Below, in pieces: positions 1 through 7,530 of a stretch of 64,000 nucleotides of DNA. The notes below the pieces were generated by a model. It was not told the DNA's origin. It searched no databases and saw only the letters and a program-made list of their open reading frames with translations. Within the stretch, counting starts at the first letter, position 1. Each line of letters starts with the position of its first letter. The stretch is from positions 1-64,000 of the forward strand of contig NZ_JAMYJR010000051.1 in assembly GCF_024137025.1 (NCBI RefSeq). The letters run 5' to 3'. Source of the DNA: Paractinoplanes aksuensis. Lineage in GTDB: Bacteria > Actinomycetota > Actinomycetes > Mycobacteriales > Micromonosporaceae. The position numbers and the translations under genes were made by a program.

Positions 1-78
1 CCCGCCCAACGCCATCCAGCGATCAAGAAGACCAACGTCAAGACCCCAAAACGACGAAACCGATGTTAAACGCGAAGG

Positions 79-423
79 TCAGGCATTGTCGTTCCTTTCG
101 GTCTGGATGGTCTCGGCGATGCGCTTGATCCGGCGCAGGCGGGCGTCCCATTCGGCGCCGACCGCGGCCAGTTGCGTCACCGCGCGTTCGAGTTGGGTGT
201 CGTCGACCTGGTAGCGCTTCTCGCGGCCGGTCGGCGCGGCGCGGACCAGGCCGACCCGATCGAGTACGCCGAGATGCTTGGCCACGGCCTGCCGGGTCAC
301 CGGCAGGTGCCGGCTGAGGGTGGTCGCGGTGCCGGGACCGCCGGCCAGCAGCAGGTCGAGCAGGCGACGCCGGGTCGGATCACCGATCGCCGACCACAGG
401 TCGTCGTCGACGGCGGTGCTCAC
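79..423 (-). CDS. ArsR-family winged-helix transcriptional regulator
   Basis: A 114-residue protein covering a complete ArsR-type winged helix. It opens with the family hallmark IGDPTRRRLLDLLL, followed by a recognition-helix segment containing TRQAVAKHLGVLDRVGLV. A basic tail follows. The GTG start overlaps the TGA of the upstream SRPBCC gene by 4 bp, which fixes the start and indicates translational coupling. Regulators of this type, paired with an SRPBCC/AHSA1 protein, usually repress their own operon; here the SRPBCC gene is first, which is less common. Two palindromes upstream of the operon (861-877 and 905-923) are the likely operators. No metal-binding cysteine pair is visible, so metal sensing is unlikely. 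The ligand is unknown. Confidence 0.9.
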   Translation of the reverse strand: MSTAVDDDLWSAIGDPTRRRLLDLLLAGGPGTATTLSRHLPVTRQAVAKHLGVLDRVGLVRAAPTGREKRYQVDDTQLERAVTQLAAVGAEWDARLRRIKRIAETIQTERNDNA

Positions 424-845
424 GGCCGGACCGTCAGGGTGGCGACGTAGGGGGCGATGCGGGGCAGGAAGAAGTCCCAGCCGTTGACGTGGTCGTGGCG
501 CATCTGTTCGTCGCGGAAGCCGGTCTCGGTGAGCTTGAGCAGCGTGCCCCCGCCCGACGGGACCAGCTCGAACGTGACCAGCAGGGAGTTGTCGGCGGTG
601 GCGGGCTGCCCGCTCGGCTGCGTCCACCGGAACGTGAACGTCCGCGGCGGCTGCACCTCTAGGACGGTGAACGCCTCGACCTTGGTGCCGCCGAACGAGA
701 TCTGCCCGGTCGAGCCGGGCACGGCCTCGTAGTCGGCCTCGTCGGGCCACCACCGGCTGACGTGCTTAGGGTCGCTGACGACCTCGAACACGACCTCGGG
801 CGCGGCCTCGATGTAGATCTCGCGCTCGATGGATCCGATCTCCAT
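420..845 (-). CDS. SRPBCC/AHSA1-like START-domain protein
   Basis: A 141-residue single-domain protein starting MEIGSIEREIYIEAAPEVVF, the usual first strand and helix of the AHSA1-like SRPBCC fold. It continues with the typical SDPKHVSRWWPDEADYE and FTFRWTQ segments and ends with a C-terminal helix (GWDFFLPRIAPYV). The fold forms a hydrophobic ligand cavity; no substrate can be assigned. The ATG at 845 is preceded by a GGGAGCCAAC ribosome site on the minus strand. It is the promoter-proximal gene of a two-gene operon with the ArsR regulator and overlaps it by 4 bp, so the regulator probably controls the level of this ligand-binding protein. Confidence 0.88.
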   Translation of the reverse strand: MEIGSIEREIYIEAAPEVVFEVVSDPKHVSRWWPDEADYEAVPGSTGQISFGGTKVEAFTVLEVQPPRTFTFRWTQPSGQPATADNSLLVTFELVPSGGGTLLKLTETGFRDEQMRHDHVNGWDFFLPRIAPYVATLTVRP

Positions 846-860
846 GTTGGCTCCCTCACA

Positions 861-877
861 TGCAACCTTTGGTTGCA
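861..877. promoter_or_regulatory. Palindromic operator 1 of the SRPBCC-arsR operon
   Basis: TGCAACCTTTGGTTGCA is a 17-bp dyad with 7-bp arms, 16 bp upstream of the SRPBCC start. Its 15-bp core matches the core of a second dyad 45 bp further upstream at 14 of 15 positions. The pairing, placement and spacing fit dimer binding sites of the ArsR protein encoded in the operon. The assignment to that regulator is inference. Confidence 0.65.
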
Positions 878-904
878 TACGACGGTAGCCCTCGCGGCAA
901 CAAC

Positions 905-923
905 GCGCAACTAAAGGTTGCGC
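905..923. promoter_or_regulatory. Palindromic operator 2 of the SRPBCC-arsR operon
   Basis: GCGCAACTAAAGGTTGCGC is a 19-bp dyad with one mismatched pair. On the minus strand its core GCAACCTTTAGTTGC differs from operator 1 (GCAACCTTTGGTTGC) at one position. Centres of the two sites are 45 bp apart, about four helical turns. It overlaps the last codons and stop of the sigma-factor remnant, so part of the sequence is shared with old coding DNA. Confidence 0.6.
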
Positions 924-1289
924 TCGAAGTGCGGGAACAGATGCGGGCCGACAAACGTCACGCTGCGCCGGATCAGGCCGTCGCGCACCGCGAACACCTG
1001 GATCGAGTGGGCGCCCGAGGCGGTGTACGCGGCCACCGCCGGGCCGCCGTTGGCCTGAACCGGACGCAGCCGCCAGGTCTGGCCCGCGCATCTCGAAGAC
1101 GCGGCGCAGGAACTCGGCGTAATGGGCCCGGCCCCGGAACCAGAGGTTGACCGGCGGCATCTCCAGGACGACGTCCTCGGCCAGCAGCCGGGTCAGGCCG
1201 GGCACGTCGGCCGCCTCGAACGCCTTCAGGTACCGCTCGACGACCGCCCGCTCGCCCGGGTCAGCCGGCTCGTGCAGGTCGTCCAGCAC
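911..1289 (-). pseudogene. C-terminal remnant of an ECF sigma factor with SnoaL-like domain
   Basis: The minus strand encodes the linker and SnoaL-like C-terminal domain typical of SnoaL-bearing ECF sigma factors (HEPADPGERAVVERYLKAF, LLAEDVVLEMPPVNLWFRGR). The frame breaks near 1075: after MRGPD the expected continuation WRLRPVQANGGPAVAAYTA is found only one base out of frame, consistent with one extra C. It then runs to FPHFERNL and a TAG at 911-913. The sigma-2 and sigma-4 regions are missing altogether; the sequence stops matching at about 1290, where an opposite-strand DHFR-like remnant begins. It cannot make a sigma factor. Confidence 0.75.
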
Positions 1290-1296
1290 GGAGAAC

Positions 1297-1719
1297 GGCG
1301 TGCAGCTCTACGGCCGGCACACCTGGGAACACTTCGCCCGGCTCTGGCCGACTCGCGACACCGACTACGCGAAACTCATGAACGCCGTACCGAAAAGAAT
1401 TGCCACCCGTACGACCGTCGACCCGTCCGCCTGGTCCGCGGTCATCGAGGGCGACCCGCTGGCCTGGGCGGCCGACGAACGCACCCGCCGCGACGTCGTC
1501 GTGATCGGCAGCCTGACCCTGGTCCGCGCCCTGGCCGAGGCCGGCCTGATCGACGAGTACCGGCTGATCACCTTCCCGACCGTGGCCGGCGAGGGCGACC
1601 GCCTGCCCCTCACCGGCGACTTCCACTTCACCACCGTCGAACCGGCCGACCGGACCACCTTCACCGTGCTGCGCCGCCGAACCGGCTCACCCGGAACGGA
1701 GGAAGGCAAGGCGTCCTGA
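1297..1719 (+). pseudogene. 5'-truncated dihydrofolate reductase/RibD C-terminal-like protein
   Basis: The frame encodes about 140 residues of a RibD C-terminal (DHFR-like) protein: LYGRHTWEHFARLWPTRD, then RRDVVVIGSLTLVRALAEAG with the usual glycine-containing nucleotide-binding turn, and a terminal FTVLRRR. The first strand and helix, normally about 40 residues (VVSQFVTLDGVMEDP-like), are absent. Upstream of about 1297 the same frame is antisense to the sigma remnant. A GTG at 1300 could start a shortened product, but the missing N-terminus forms part of the NADPH fold, so function is doubtful. Known relatives often sit beside SnoaL sigma factors, fitting an ancestral divergent pair. Confidence 0.7.
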
Positions 1720-1757
1720 CTCCCGCATAGTGGTCGTGCCCCGGAGGGAGGCCGGTC

Positions 1758-2807
1758 ATGACCGCTGCGACACCGCGCCTGCCTCGTACGGTCGTGGTCT
1801 TCGCTGTGCTCAGCGGGATCGTGCTGACGATTCTGGGGTTGCGGGAGATCGCCTGGCTGGCCACGCCGGCCGCGTTCGCGCTGGTGATCGTCGTTTTGGT
1901 TCATCCGGTGTACGCCGGGCTGGTGCGGCGGGGTGTGCCGGCCGTTGTCGCCATGGCTGCGTTGTTGTTGTCGATCCTGGGCGTGCTGGCCGGGCTGATC
2001 GCGATCGTGGTGTACGCGATCGCGCGGCTGGCCACCGTGCTGCCGGGCTACTTCGACGAGGCGGCCGCGACGACCCAGGAGTTGTCCGGGTTCCTGGCCG
2101 AGCTGGGCCTCGGCCCGGACCAGATCCGCGCGATCGTCGACGACCTCGATCTGCGGACGGTGGCGACCTGGCTCACCGCGCACATTCCCTCGCTGGTCAG
2201 CGCCACCGCGACCCTGGTGCTGGTCTACAGCCTGCTCATGTTCGTCGGGATCGAGTCGGCTCAGATCGGGCGCCGGTCGGCCGCGTTGCGTGAGGACCAC
2301 CCCCGGCTGGCGGGGGCGCTGACCGGGTTCGTGGCCAACACCCGGCGCTACGTGGCCATCACCGGCGTGTTCGCGGTCATCGTGGGGTTGCTGGACACCG
2401 TCTTCCTGCTCGTTCTCGGGATCCCGCTGGCCCTGCTGTGGGGGCTGCTGGCGGCAGCGTGCAATTTCATCCCGTACGTGGGGTTCATCATCGGTCTGGT
2501 GCCGCCCGCGCTGCTGGCGCTGTTGACGCAGGGCTGGCGCAGCATGTTGCTGGTCGTCGCCGTCTACACGATCCTGAACTCGATCATCACCACGATCGTG
2601 CCGGCCAAGGTGGTCGGTGACGCGGTGGGCATGTCGATGACGGTGACCATGGCCTCGGTGGCGTTCTGGTCGTGGGTGCTCGGGCCGCTCGGCGCGGTGC
2701 TGGCCATCCCGCTCAGCCTGCTGATGAAGGCGGTCTTCATCGACAACGTGCCCTCGGCCCGCTGGCTGGCCGGCTTCGTCGACAGCAACCGCAGCCGCCC
2801 CGGTTGA
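1758..2807 (+). CDS. AI-2E family transporter (TqsA/YdiK-like membrane protein)
   Basis: A 349-residue integral membrane protein of the AI-2E transporter (UPF0118) family. Two or three N-terminal helices are followed by a soluble segment (about 95-140, LPGYFDEAAATTQELSGFLAE). The C-terminal half is rich in helices and carries the family region NFIPYVGFIIGLVPPALLALL and a late VGDAVGMSMTVTM segment. Members export autoinducer-2, ions or other small solutes; the substrate here is not evident. The ATG at 1758 follows a GGAGGGAGG ribosome site. The gene stands alone between a pseudogene and the EACC1/CHAT operon. Confidence 0.85.
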   Translation: MTAATPRLPRTVVVFAVLSGIVLTILGLREIAWLATPAAFALVIVVLVHPVYAGLVRRGVPAVVAMAALLLSILGVLAGLIAIVVYAIARLATVLPGYFDEAAATTQELSGFLAELGLGPDQIRAIVDDLDLRTVATWLTAHIPSLVSATATLVLVYSLLMFVGIESAQIGRRSAALREDHPRLAGALTGFVANTRRYVAITGVFAVIVGLLDTVFLLVLGIPLALLWGLLAAACNFIPYVGFIIGLVPPALLALLTQGWRSMLLVVAVYTILNSIITTIVPAKVVGDAVGMSMTVTMASVAFWSWVLGPLGAVLAIPLSLLMKAVFIDNVPSARWLAGFVDSNRSRPG

Positions 2808-2872
2808 GCCGGTCCCTCCACTTGCGAGGGTTGCGTAGCCTGGGGCGACGCCGACCCGTCGAGGGGGTTTCC

Positions 2873-3214
2873 GTGGAGATCGAGATCGTCAGCGCCACGA
2901 TGAGGCCGGCCGCGTTGCGGGCCGCGCTCGAGGCGGAAGTCCCCGGTGTGCCCTTCGCCGAACGGCCGCCGCGCTACCGCGCTGTGGACACGGCCGTCGT
3001 GGTCGCGCTCGTCTCCGGTGGCGCGTCCGCGTTCGCCGCGCTGATCAGCGGGGCGTTCTCGCTCGCGGTGGCCCGGCGGGCCGCTCAGCGGCCGCTGGTC
3101 ATCCGGGGCCGGTCGGCCAGCATCGAGGTGCCGCCCGACACCCCGCCGGAGGACATCGCGAAACTCGTGGAGCTGGCCCGGGGCCTGGACGAGCCGGTGC
3201 TCGAGTTGCCATGA
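2873..3214 (+). CDS. EACC1-like effector-associated constant component
   Basis: A 113-residue protein: a short N-terminal beta-alpha element (MEIEIVSATMRPAALRAALE), a hydrophobic single membrane span at about 42-66 (AVVVALVSGGASAFAALISG), a basic RRAAQRP turn and a C-terminal strand/helix (LVIRGRSASIEVPPDTPPED). This arrangement matches the EACC1 family described in actinobacterial NTP-dependent conflict systems, where it is the invariant partner of swapped effector domains. The GTG start is set by a GAGGGGG ribosome site 6 bp upstream. Its stop overlaps the next start by 4 bp (ATGA). It heads a four-gene operon ending in a CHAT protease and probably links the complex to the membrane. Confidence 0.7.
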   Translation: MEIEIVSATMRPAALRAALEAEVPGVPFAERPPRYRAVDTAVVVALVSGGASAFAALISGAFSLAVARRAAQRPLVIRGRSASIEVPPDTPPEDIAKLVELARGLDEPVLELP

Positions 3215-4551
3215 CCGGCTGGGGTGCGTGGCCACGCGAGGAAGCCGCCGGGAAGTACGGCCCGCTCCTCGGGGTGCTGCTGGTGGCCCCGGCCCGCGGT
3301 GACCCCCGGCCGTTGCTGCAGATCATCGACCGGCTGGAGGCGGAGGGCAACGCGCTCGGACTCGAGGTCGTCGCCGACGGGATCAGCGCCGAGGCGCACG
3401 ACGAGTTCCTGGACACCGACGCGCTCACCGTGCTCGTCCAGCTCGCCGTGCAGGTGTACGGCCGGGCGAGCGCCATCGCTTCCCCCGACCGGCAGCTGTT
3501 CCTGGCGGCCAAAGGGCTCGGCATGTCGTCGCTGCTGCACGACGACGTCACGAGCCTCGGCGAGGACCTGGCCGGGGGCATGAGCGAGGCGCTCGGCACG
3601 ACCGACCCGGCGTGGCTGGTCGACGCGGCGAAGGAGGCGAGGCACCACAACCTGCCGCTGACCGTGGCCATGCTCCACGCGCTGCGCGACACCTCGCCCG
3701 AGGCCGCCGAAGTGCTCGTGTTCTTTCAAGAAGACCTCATTGCCCTGTACGACCGGCTGGGGCTGCCGCGGGCCGCGTTCGAGACGGCCGTGCTGGCCAC
3801 CTACGCCGCGGCGTACTCCCAGCGCGACAGTGAGACCTCGGTGCGGCTGGCCCGGGCGGCGCTGCGCCGCGGTGACACGCTCCCGGACTCCATCGAGCTG
3901 CGCGACCGGCTCTACTCGCTGAGCCGGCAGACGCTGGACGCGGACGAGGTCGCCCGCCGCTTCGAGCGGATCGCGGTGCGGCTGCGCGACGAGCAGAACT
4001 GGTCCGGGCTGGCCTACCGCTACTTCGTGGTGGCCGAGTACACCGGCGTGGAGCGCCACTATCAGCTGGCTGTCTACTACTTCGAGAAGGCCGCGGCGCT
4101 GGGTGCTCGAGAGGAATATCGGCAGCTGGAGTGCCGGGGGTTCGCGCTGGGCGCGTCGGCCCGGCTGAACCCGTCGGCCGAGACGTTCGACCAGGCCGCC
4201 GCGATTCTTGACCGCGCCGCCCGGCTCACGTTCCAGAACGAGCGGCTGTTTCTGTTCTACAGCTCGACCGGGCATTTCTTCGCCGCCCACGCGCACCTGG
4301 TCCGAGGTGATGCGGCCGGCGCCGCCACCGCGTTCGACCAGTGCTTCGACATCATGCGTCAAGCCTTCCGCCCGTACGCCGAAGTGCTGCGCCGCATGGC
4401 GGCCGGAGCGGCCGAGCCGTGCCCGCCGGATCAGGTGGCCGAGCTGCGGCGGACCATGCACCCGCGACCGGAGCAGCTGGCGGCGGCGGCCGCGGCGGGC
4501 GACCTGACCGCGGTCGGGGCCGGCTGTCTCTACCTCAATCCGCTGCTGTGA
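3211..4551 (+). CDS. TPR-like protein of the EACC1-CHAT operon, function unknown
   Basis: A 446-residue soluble protein with no recognised enzymatic motif. The N-terminal 80 residues look alpha/beta (GPLLGVLLVAPARGDPRPLLQ, VLVQLAVQVYGRA) and may be a small nucleotide- or partner-binding domain. From about residue 130 onward it is almost all helical, with paired helices resembling TPR/SEL1 repeats (ERHYQLAVYYFEKAAALGA, FDQAAAILDRAARLTFQNER). Such repeats act as scaffolds or sensors. It overlaps both neighbours by 4 bp, implying stoichiometric co-translation with EACC1 and the CHAT effector. A sensor or regulator role is inference from context. Confidence 0.75.
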   Translation: MTGWGAWPREEAAGKYGPLLGVLLVAPARGDPRPLLQIIDRLEAEGNALGLEVVADGISAEAHDEFLDTDALTVLVQLAVQVYGRASAIASPDRQLFLAAKGLGMSSLLHDDVTSLGEDLAGGMSEALGTTDPAWLVDAAKEARHHNLPLTVAMLHALRDTSPEAAEVLVFFQEDLIALYDRLGLPRAAFETAVLATYAAAYSQRDSETSVRLARAALRRGDTLPDSIELRDRLYSLSRQTLDADEVARRFERIAVRLRDEQNWSGLAYRYFVVAEYTGVERHYQLAVYYFEKAAALGAREEYRQLECRGFALGASARLNPSAETFDQAAAILDRAARLTFQNERLFLFYSSTGHFFAAHAHLVRGDAAGAATAFDQCFDIMRQAFRPYAEVLRRMAAGAAEPCPPDQVAELRRTMHPRPEQLAAAAAAGDLTAVGAGCLYLNPLL

Positions 4552-5372
4552 CCACGGTGTTCGACCGGCTGTACATGGCGCCCGAGTTCGCCCCGGTGCC
4601 CGAGTCCGTGCTGTTCGCCACCACCGACGGGCCGGACGAACCCATGATCGTGGCCGAGATCGACGTCTACTTCGACCCGGTGTCCGGCTCGCCGAACGTG
4701 TCGAAGGGCGGCCAGTGGCGAACCACCGACCGGGCCGTGGCCGAGGTCTACTGCGCCGAGCGGGACCGGCTGCTGGGGATGCTGGCCGGCCTCGCCCCCG
4801 ACCTGCACATGGCCGTGCCGGCGGCCACCCACCGGCCGCGCCGGACCGAGCGGCTGCGGCGACTGCTCGGGAACGCGGTGCGGGCCGGGGATCGGCCGAA
4901 CAACCCGTACGGCGGCGAGATCCTCGACCTCGAGCATTGGCTGGACCGGGCCGACGCGGCGTTCTCCCCGGCGGTGGACGACGACCGGACCGGCGTCCTG
5001 CTGGACGCCCGGTTCCTGCCCGCGCTCGTGGAGTGGCTGCGGCTGGACGCCACCGCCACCGGGGTGCGGCGGCGCATGATCCGGCTGGACGGCGGCCTGC
5101 CGCTCGGTGACCTCTCCGGCGTGACAACGGCGCTGGCCGCCGCGTTCCGCGAGCCGGGCCTGGCCGCCTACCGCCAGGCGGCCCGGGTCGTGTTACCGGC
5201 TCGGCCGCCGGTGGCCAACCTGGTGTTCGCCGAGCATCGCGACGGCGTCCGGCCGGTCGCCGTGGGCCTGCTGTTCCCGCCGCTCGACGAGTACCCGCTC
5301 CGGCTGGCCGACGGCAGTCTCGTGCGGCTGCCCCGGCCGCCGTGGGAGTACGGACGGATCCTCGAGCCGTGA
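4548..5372 (+). CDS. Uncharacterised protein of the EACC1-CHAT operon
   Basis: A 274-residue protein that I do not recognise. The N-terminus has an acidic, strand-rich segment with a Val/Ile-Asp pattern (MIVAEIDVYFDPVSGSPNV). A central basic helix follows (RPRRTERLRRLLGNAVRAG), then a Trp-containing helical part (LDLEHWLDRADAAF) and a C-terminal strand region. There is no signal peptide, membrane span or cysteine cluster. The GTG start overlaps the upstream stop (GTGA), and its own stop overlaps the CHAT gene in the same way. Position between the TPR-like protein and the protease suggests an adaptor or target-recognition subunit, which is inference only. Confidence 0.72.
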   Translation: MTTVFDRLYMAPEFAPVPESVLFATTDGPDEPMIVAEIDVYFDPVSGSPNVSKGGQWRTTDRAVAEVYCAERDRLLGMLAGLAPDLHMAVPAATHRPRRTERLRRLLGNAVRAGDRPNNPYGGEILDLEHWLDRADAAFSPAVDDDRTGVLLDARFLPALVEWLRLDATATGVRRRMIRLDGGLPLGDLSGVTTALAAAFREPGLAAYRQAARVVLPARPPVANLVFAEHRDGVRPVAVGLLFPPLDEYPLRLADGSLVRLPRPPWEYGRILEP

Positions 5373-6970
5373 CCGACGTGGTGGAGACGCTGGCCGGGGC
5401 CCGGCGGCTGCGCGCGGCGGGCCGGGACCTCGCCGCGCTGGATCTGCTGGCCGCGCAGGCCGACCGGGACTGGACGCTCGATCCGGCCGGGCTGCGGCTG
5501 GCCTGGCTGGAGGAGTTCGTGGCGGTGTTCCGGGCGCTGGCCGACGACGTCGCGGCGGCCGAGCTGTGCGAGCGGATGGTCGAGCTGGACGACCGGCTGT
5601 CGCGATCGGCCGGGGCCGTGCTGAGCCCGGCCGACCACGACCGGATCGCCCGGGCGTACGAGTTGCTGGTGATATTCCACGCCGAGCTGGACCGTTACGA
5701 CGAGGCGCACCGGGCGACCACGCTGCGGTTCGTGGAGGCGGCCAAGGAGGCGGCGTTCTCGCGCGCGTTGCCGGTCGCGGCCGGCGACCCGGAGCTGGTG
5801 CGGGAGCTGGCCCGGTTGGAGGCCGCCGCCGACCACCGGCTGCGGGCCGAGCTGGACGCCGCACCGGGCCGGGCCACGCGGGGCCTGATCGTGCGTCAGG
5901 CCCACGACGTCGACCGGGAGCGGGACCGCCGGATCGCCGAGCTCCGCGCAGTGCTCGCCGCCCGGCCGCGTACGGGCCGGGTCCGCGCCTACCTCGACGC
6001 CCGGCCGGCCGCGATCGCCGGCGTGGACCAGCTGGCGTACCGGCTCGACCGGGCCGAGAACGAGCTGACCGCGTACCTGATCCGCGCCGACGGCAGCACC
6101 GCGGCCTGGACGACCGAGGTCAATCCGGCCGCGCTGGACGCGCTGCTGGTCGTGCTGGGTCATTTTCCCGAGGGCGAGCTCGACTACCTGGTCGAGCGGC
6201 TGACCGCGCTGCTGGTGCCGCCGCCGGTGGCCGCCGCCCTCGACGCCGGGACGGTGCTCGTGTCGCCGGATCCGCAGCTGCTGGCCGTACCGTGGGAAGC
6301 TCTGGGTCTGGGGTTGCGGTTCCGGCTGTGCCGCACGCCGTCGCTGCTGCGGGCGTCCGGTCAGCCGATCGACGTCCCGGTGCGCCGGGCGCTGGTGGTC
6401 GCGGACCCGCTCGGTGACCTGCCGGCCGCTGCGGCCGAGGGCGCCCGGGTCGCGGGTCTGCTGCGGGCGTACGGGGTCGAGGTCACCGAGCTGGCCGAGG
6501 CCGGGCGGGATGCACTCGCGCGGGCGCTGCCGGATTTCCCGCTGGTGCACTACGCCGGGCACACCGACTATCTCGCGGCCGACCCGGCGTCCAGCCACCT
6601 GGTGCTCGCCGACGGCCCGCTCACCGTCGGCGACCTGGCCGGCGTGACGCCGGCCGCGGACGCGGTGTTCTATCTGAGTTCCTGCGAGTCGGTGCGGTCC
6701 GGGCCGGACACGCTGGGGCTCGGCGCGGTGCTGGTGGTCAAGGGCGCGGCCGCGGTGATCGGCAGTAACTGGCCGGCCGGTGACGCGGCCAGCGCGGCCA
6801 TGGTCGAGCCGTTCTACGCCGCCCTGCTCGGCGGTGACACGGTGGCCGGCGCCCTGCGGTCGGCCCGGGCCACGCTGGCCGGGCGCGGCGAGCCGATCGC
6901 CGCCTGGGCGCTGCCGGCCGTGATCGGGCAGCCGTTCGTCCGGGTCAGGACGCCGAGCCTCGGGCCCTGA
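5369..6970 (+). CDS. TPR-CHAT caspase-like peptidase
   Basis: A 533-residue protein. Residues 1-250 are helical repeats (LRAAGRDLAALDLLAAQADRD, AYELLVIFHAELDRYDEAHR). Residues about 270-530 form a CHAT (separase/caspase-like) domain: VSPDPQLLAVPWEALG, the HYAGH motif with His394/His398, and SSCES with Cys439, giving the expected His-Cys dyad; then VVKGAAAVIGSNWPAGD and a C-terminal ALPAVIG strand. CHAT proteases are effectors in bacterial immunity and cell-suicide systems, activated by partner proteins. It is the last gene of the coupled EACC1 operon. The 3' end overlaps the convergent CGNR gene by 26 bp. Confidence 0.85.
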   Translation: MTDVVETLAGARRLRAAGRDLAALDLLAAQADRDWTLDPAGLRLAWLEEFVAVFRALADDVAAAELCERMVELDDRLSRSAGAVLSPADHDRIARAYELLVIFHAELDRYDEAHRATTLRFVEAAKEAAFSRALPVAAGDPELVRELARLEAAADHRLRAELDAAPGRATRGLIVRQAHDVDRERDRRIAELRAVLAARPRTGRVRAYLDARPAAIAGVDQLAYRLDRAENELTAYLIRADGSTAAWTTEVNPAALDALLVVLGHFPEGELDYLVERLTALLVPPPVAAALDAGTVLVSPDPQLLAVPWEALGLGLRFRLCRTPSLLRASGQPIDVPVRRALVVADPLGDLPAAAAEGARVAGLLRAYGVEVTELAEAGRDALARALPDFPLVHYAGHTDYLAADPASSHLVLADGPLTVGDLAGVTPAADAVFYLSSCESVRSGPDTLGLGAVLVVKGAAAVIGSNWPAGDAASAAMVEPFYAALLGGDTVAGALRSARATLAGRGEPIAAWALPAVIGQPFVRVRTPSLGP

Positions 6971-7475
6971 GGGTGCGGGCGCGCCAGGCCTCTTGTTTGG
7001 CCCGGTTGCCGCACAGGCGCATGGCGCACCACTTGCCGGTGCCGCCGCGCGAGGTGTCGTAGAAGGCCCAGCGGCAGGTGTCGCGGGCGCAGACCTTGAG
7101 CCGCGGCCAGGTGCCGGCGGTCATCGCGTCGAGCACGCGGAGAACCAGGTCGCCGAGGGCGCCATCGACGCCGGTCGCGCGTGATGCCGTACGCCAATGG
7201 CGGTCGGGGGTGAAAGCGACGACCAGGTCGGCGCGGCGGGCGGCGTCGTCCAGGACGGCCACCACTGCGGCGGGCAGCGGGGTCTTGTCGTGGTTGGCCG
7301 CGGCCGCTGTTCGCAGGGCTTCGCGCAGTTCGCGGGCGCGGTGAAGATCGTCCGGGTCGGTCGAGTCGAGCCAGTCGTCCAGGGCGTCGGTGCCGGCCTC
7401 GATGTCGAGCGTGTTGATGAAGCGGCGGACCGGCTCGAGCTGGTCCGGGGCTGCCATCGAGAGGCCGGTTGACAT
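6945..7475 (-). CDS. CGNR zinc-finger transcriptional regulator
   Basis: A 176-residue protein with an N-terminal ABATE-like stress-response domain (residues about 10-125, including RRFINTLDIEAGTDALDDWL) and a C-terminal CGNR zinc finger. In the finger a C-x4-C pair (CARDTC) is followed by WCAMRLCGNRAKQEAWRAR, which gives the family its name. The ATG at 7475 is preferred over the in-frame ATG 6 codons later because the first six residues fit the family N-terminus. It is divergent from an MFS transporter, with a 10-bp palindrome between them, so it probably regulates that transporter and itself. The signal is unknown. Confidence 0.88.
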   Translation of the reverse strand: MSTGLSMAAPDQLEPVRRFINTLDIEAGTDALDDWLDSTDPDDLHRARELREALRTAAAANHDKTPLPAAVVAVLDDAARRADLVVAFTPDRHWRTASRATGVDGALGDLVLRVLDAMTAGTWPRLKVCARDTCRWAFYDTSRGGTGKWCAMRLCGNRAKQEAWRARTLRARGSAS

Positions 7476-7502
7476 GCGGCCAGCGTAACCGACTTGCCCA
7501 CC

Positions 7503-7512
7503 TAACCGGTTA
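7503..7512. promoter_or_regulatory. Palindrome in the CGNR/MFS divergent promoter
   Basis: TAACCGGTTA is a perfect 10-bp palindrome in the 55-bp spacer between the divergent CGNR and MFS genes. TAACC or TAACCG elements recur close by on both sides (around 7486 and 7516). It is a reasonable operator for the CGNR protein, but a 10-bp dyad is weak evidence alone. Confidence 0.35.
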
Positions 7513-7530
7513 CCCATAACCTCCTTGAGC

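Noticed and set aside
1..78. Start of another minus-strand gene at the window edge
   Set aside because: A short hydrophobic frame (LTLVFLIAGWRWA) is open to the edge, but it has no clear start codon or ribosome site and is too short to judge.
3085..5127. Long minus-strand open frame across the EACC1/CHAT operon
   Set aside because: Arg/Pro/Gly-rich shadow frame caused by high GC. The plus strand has recognised domains and coupled starts.
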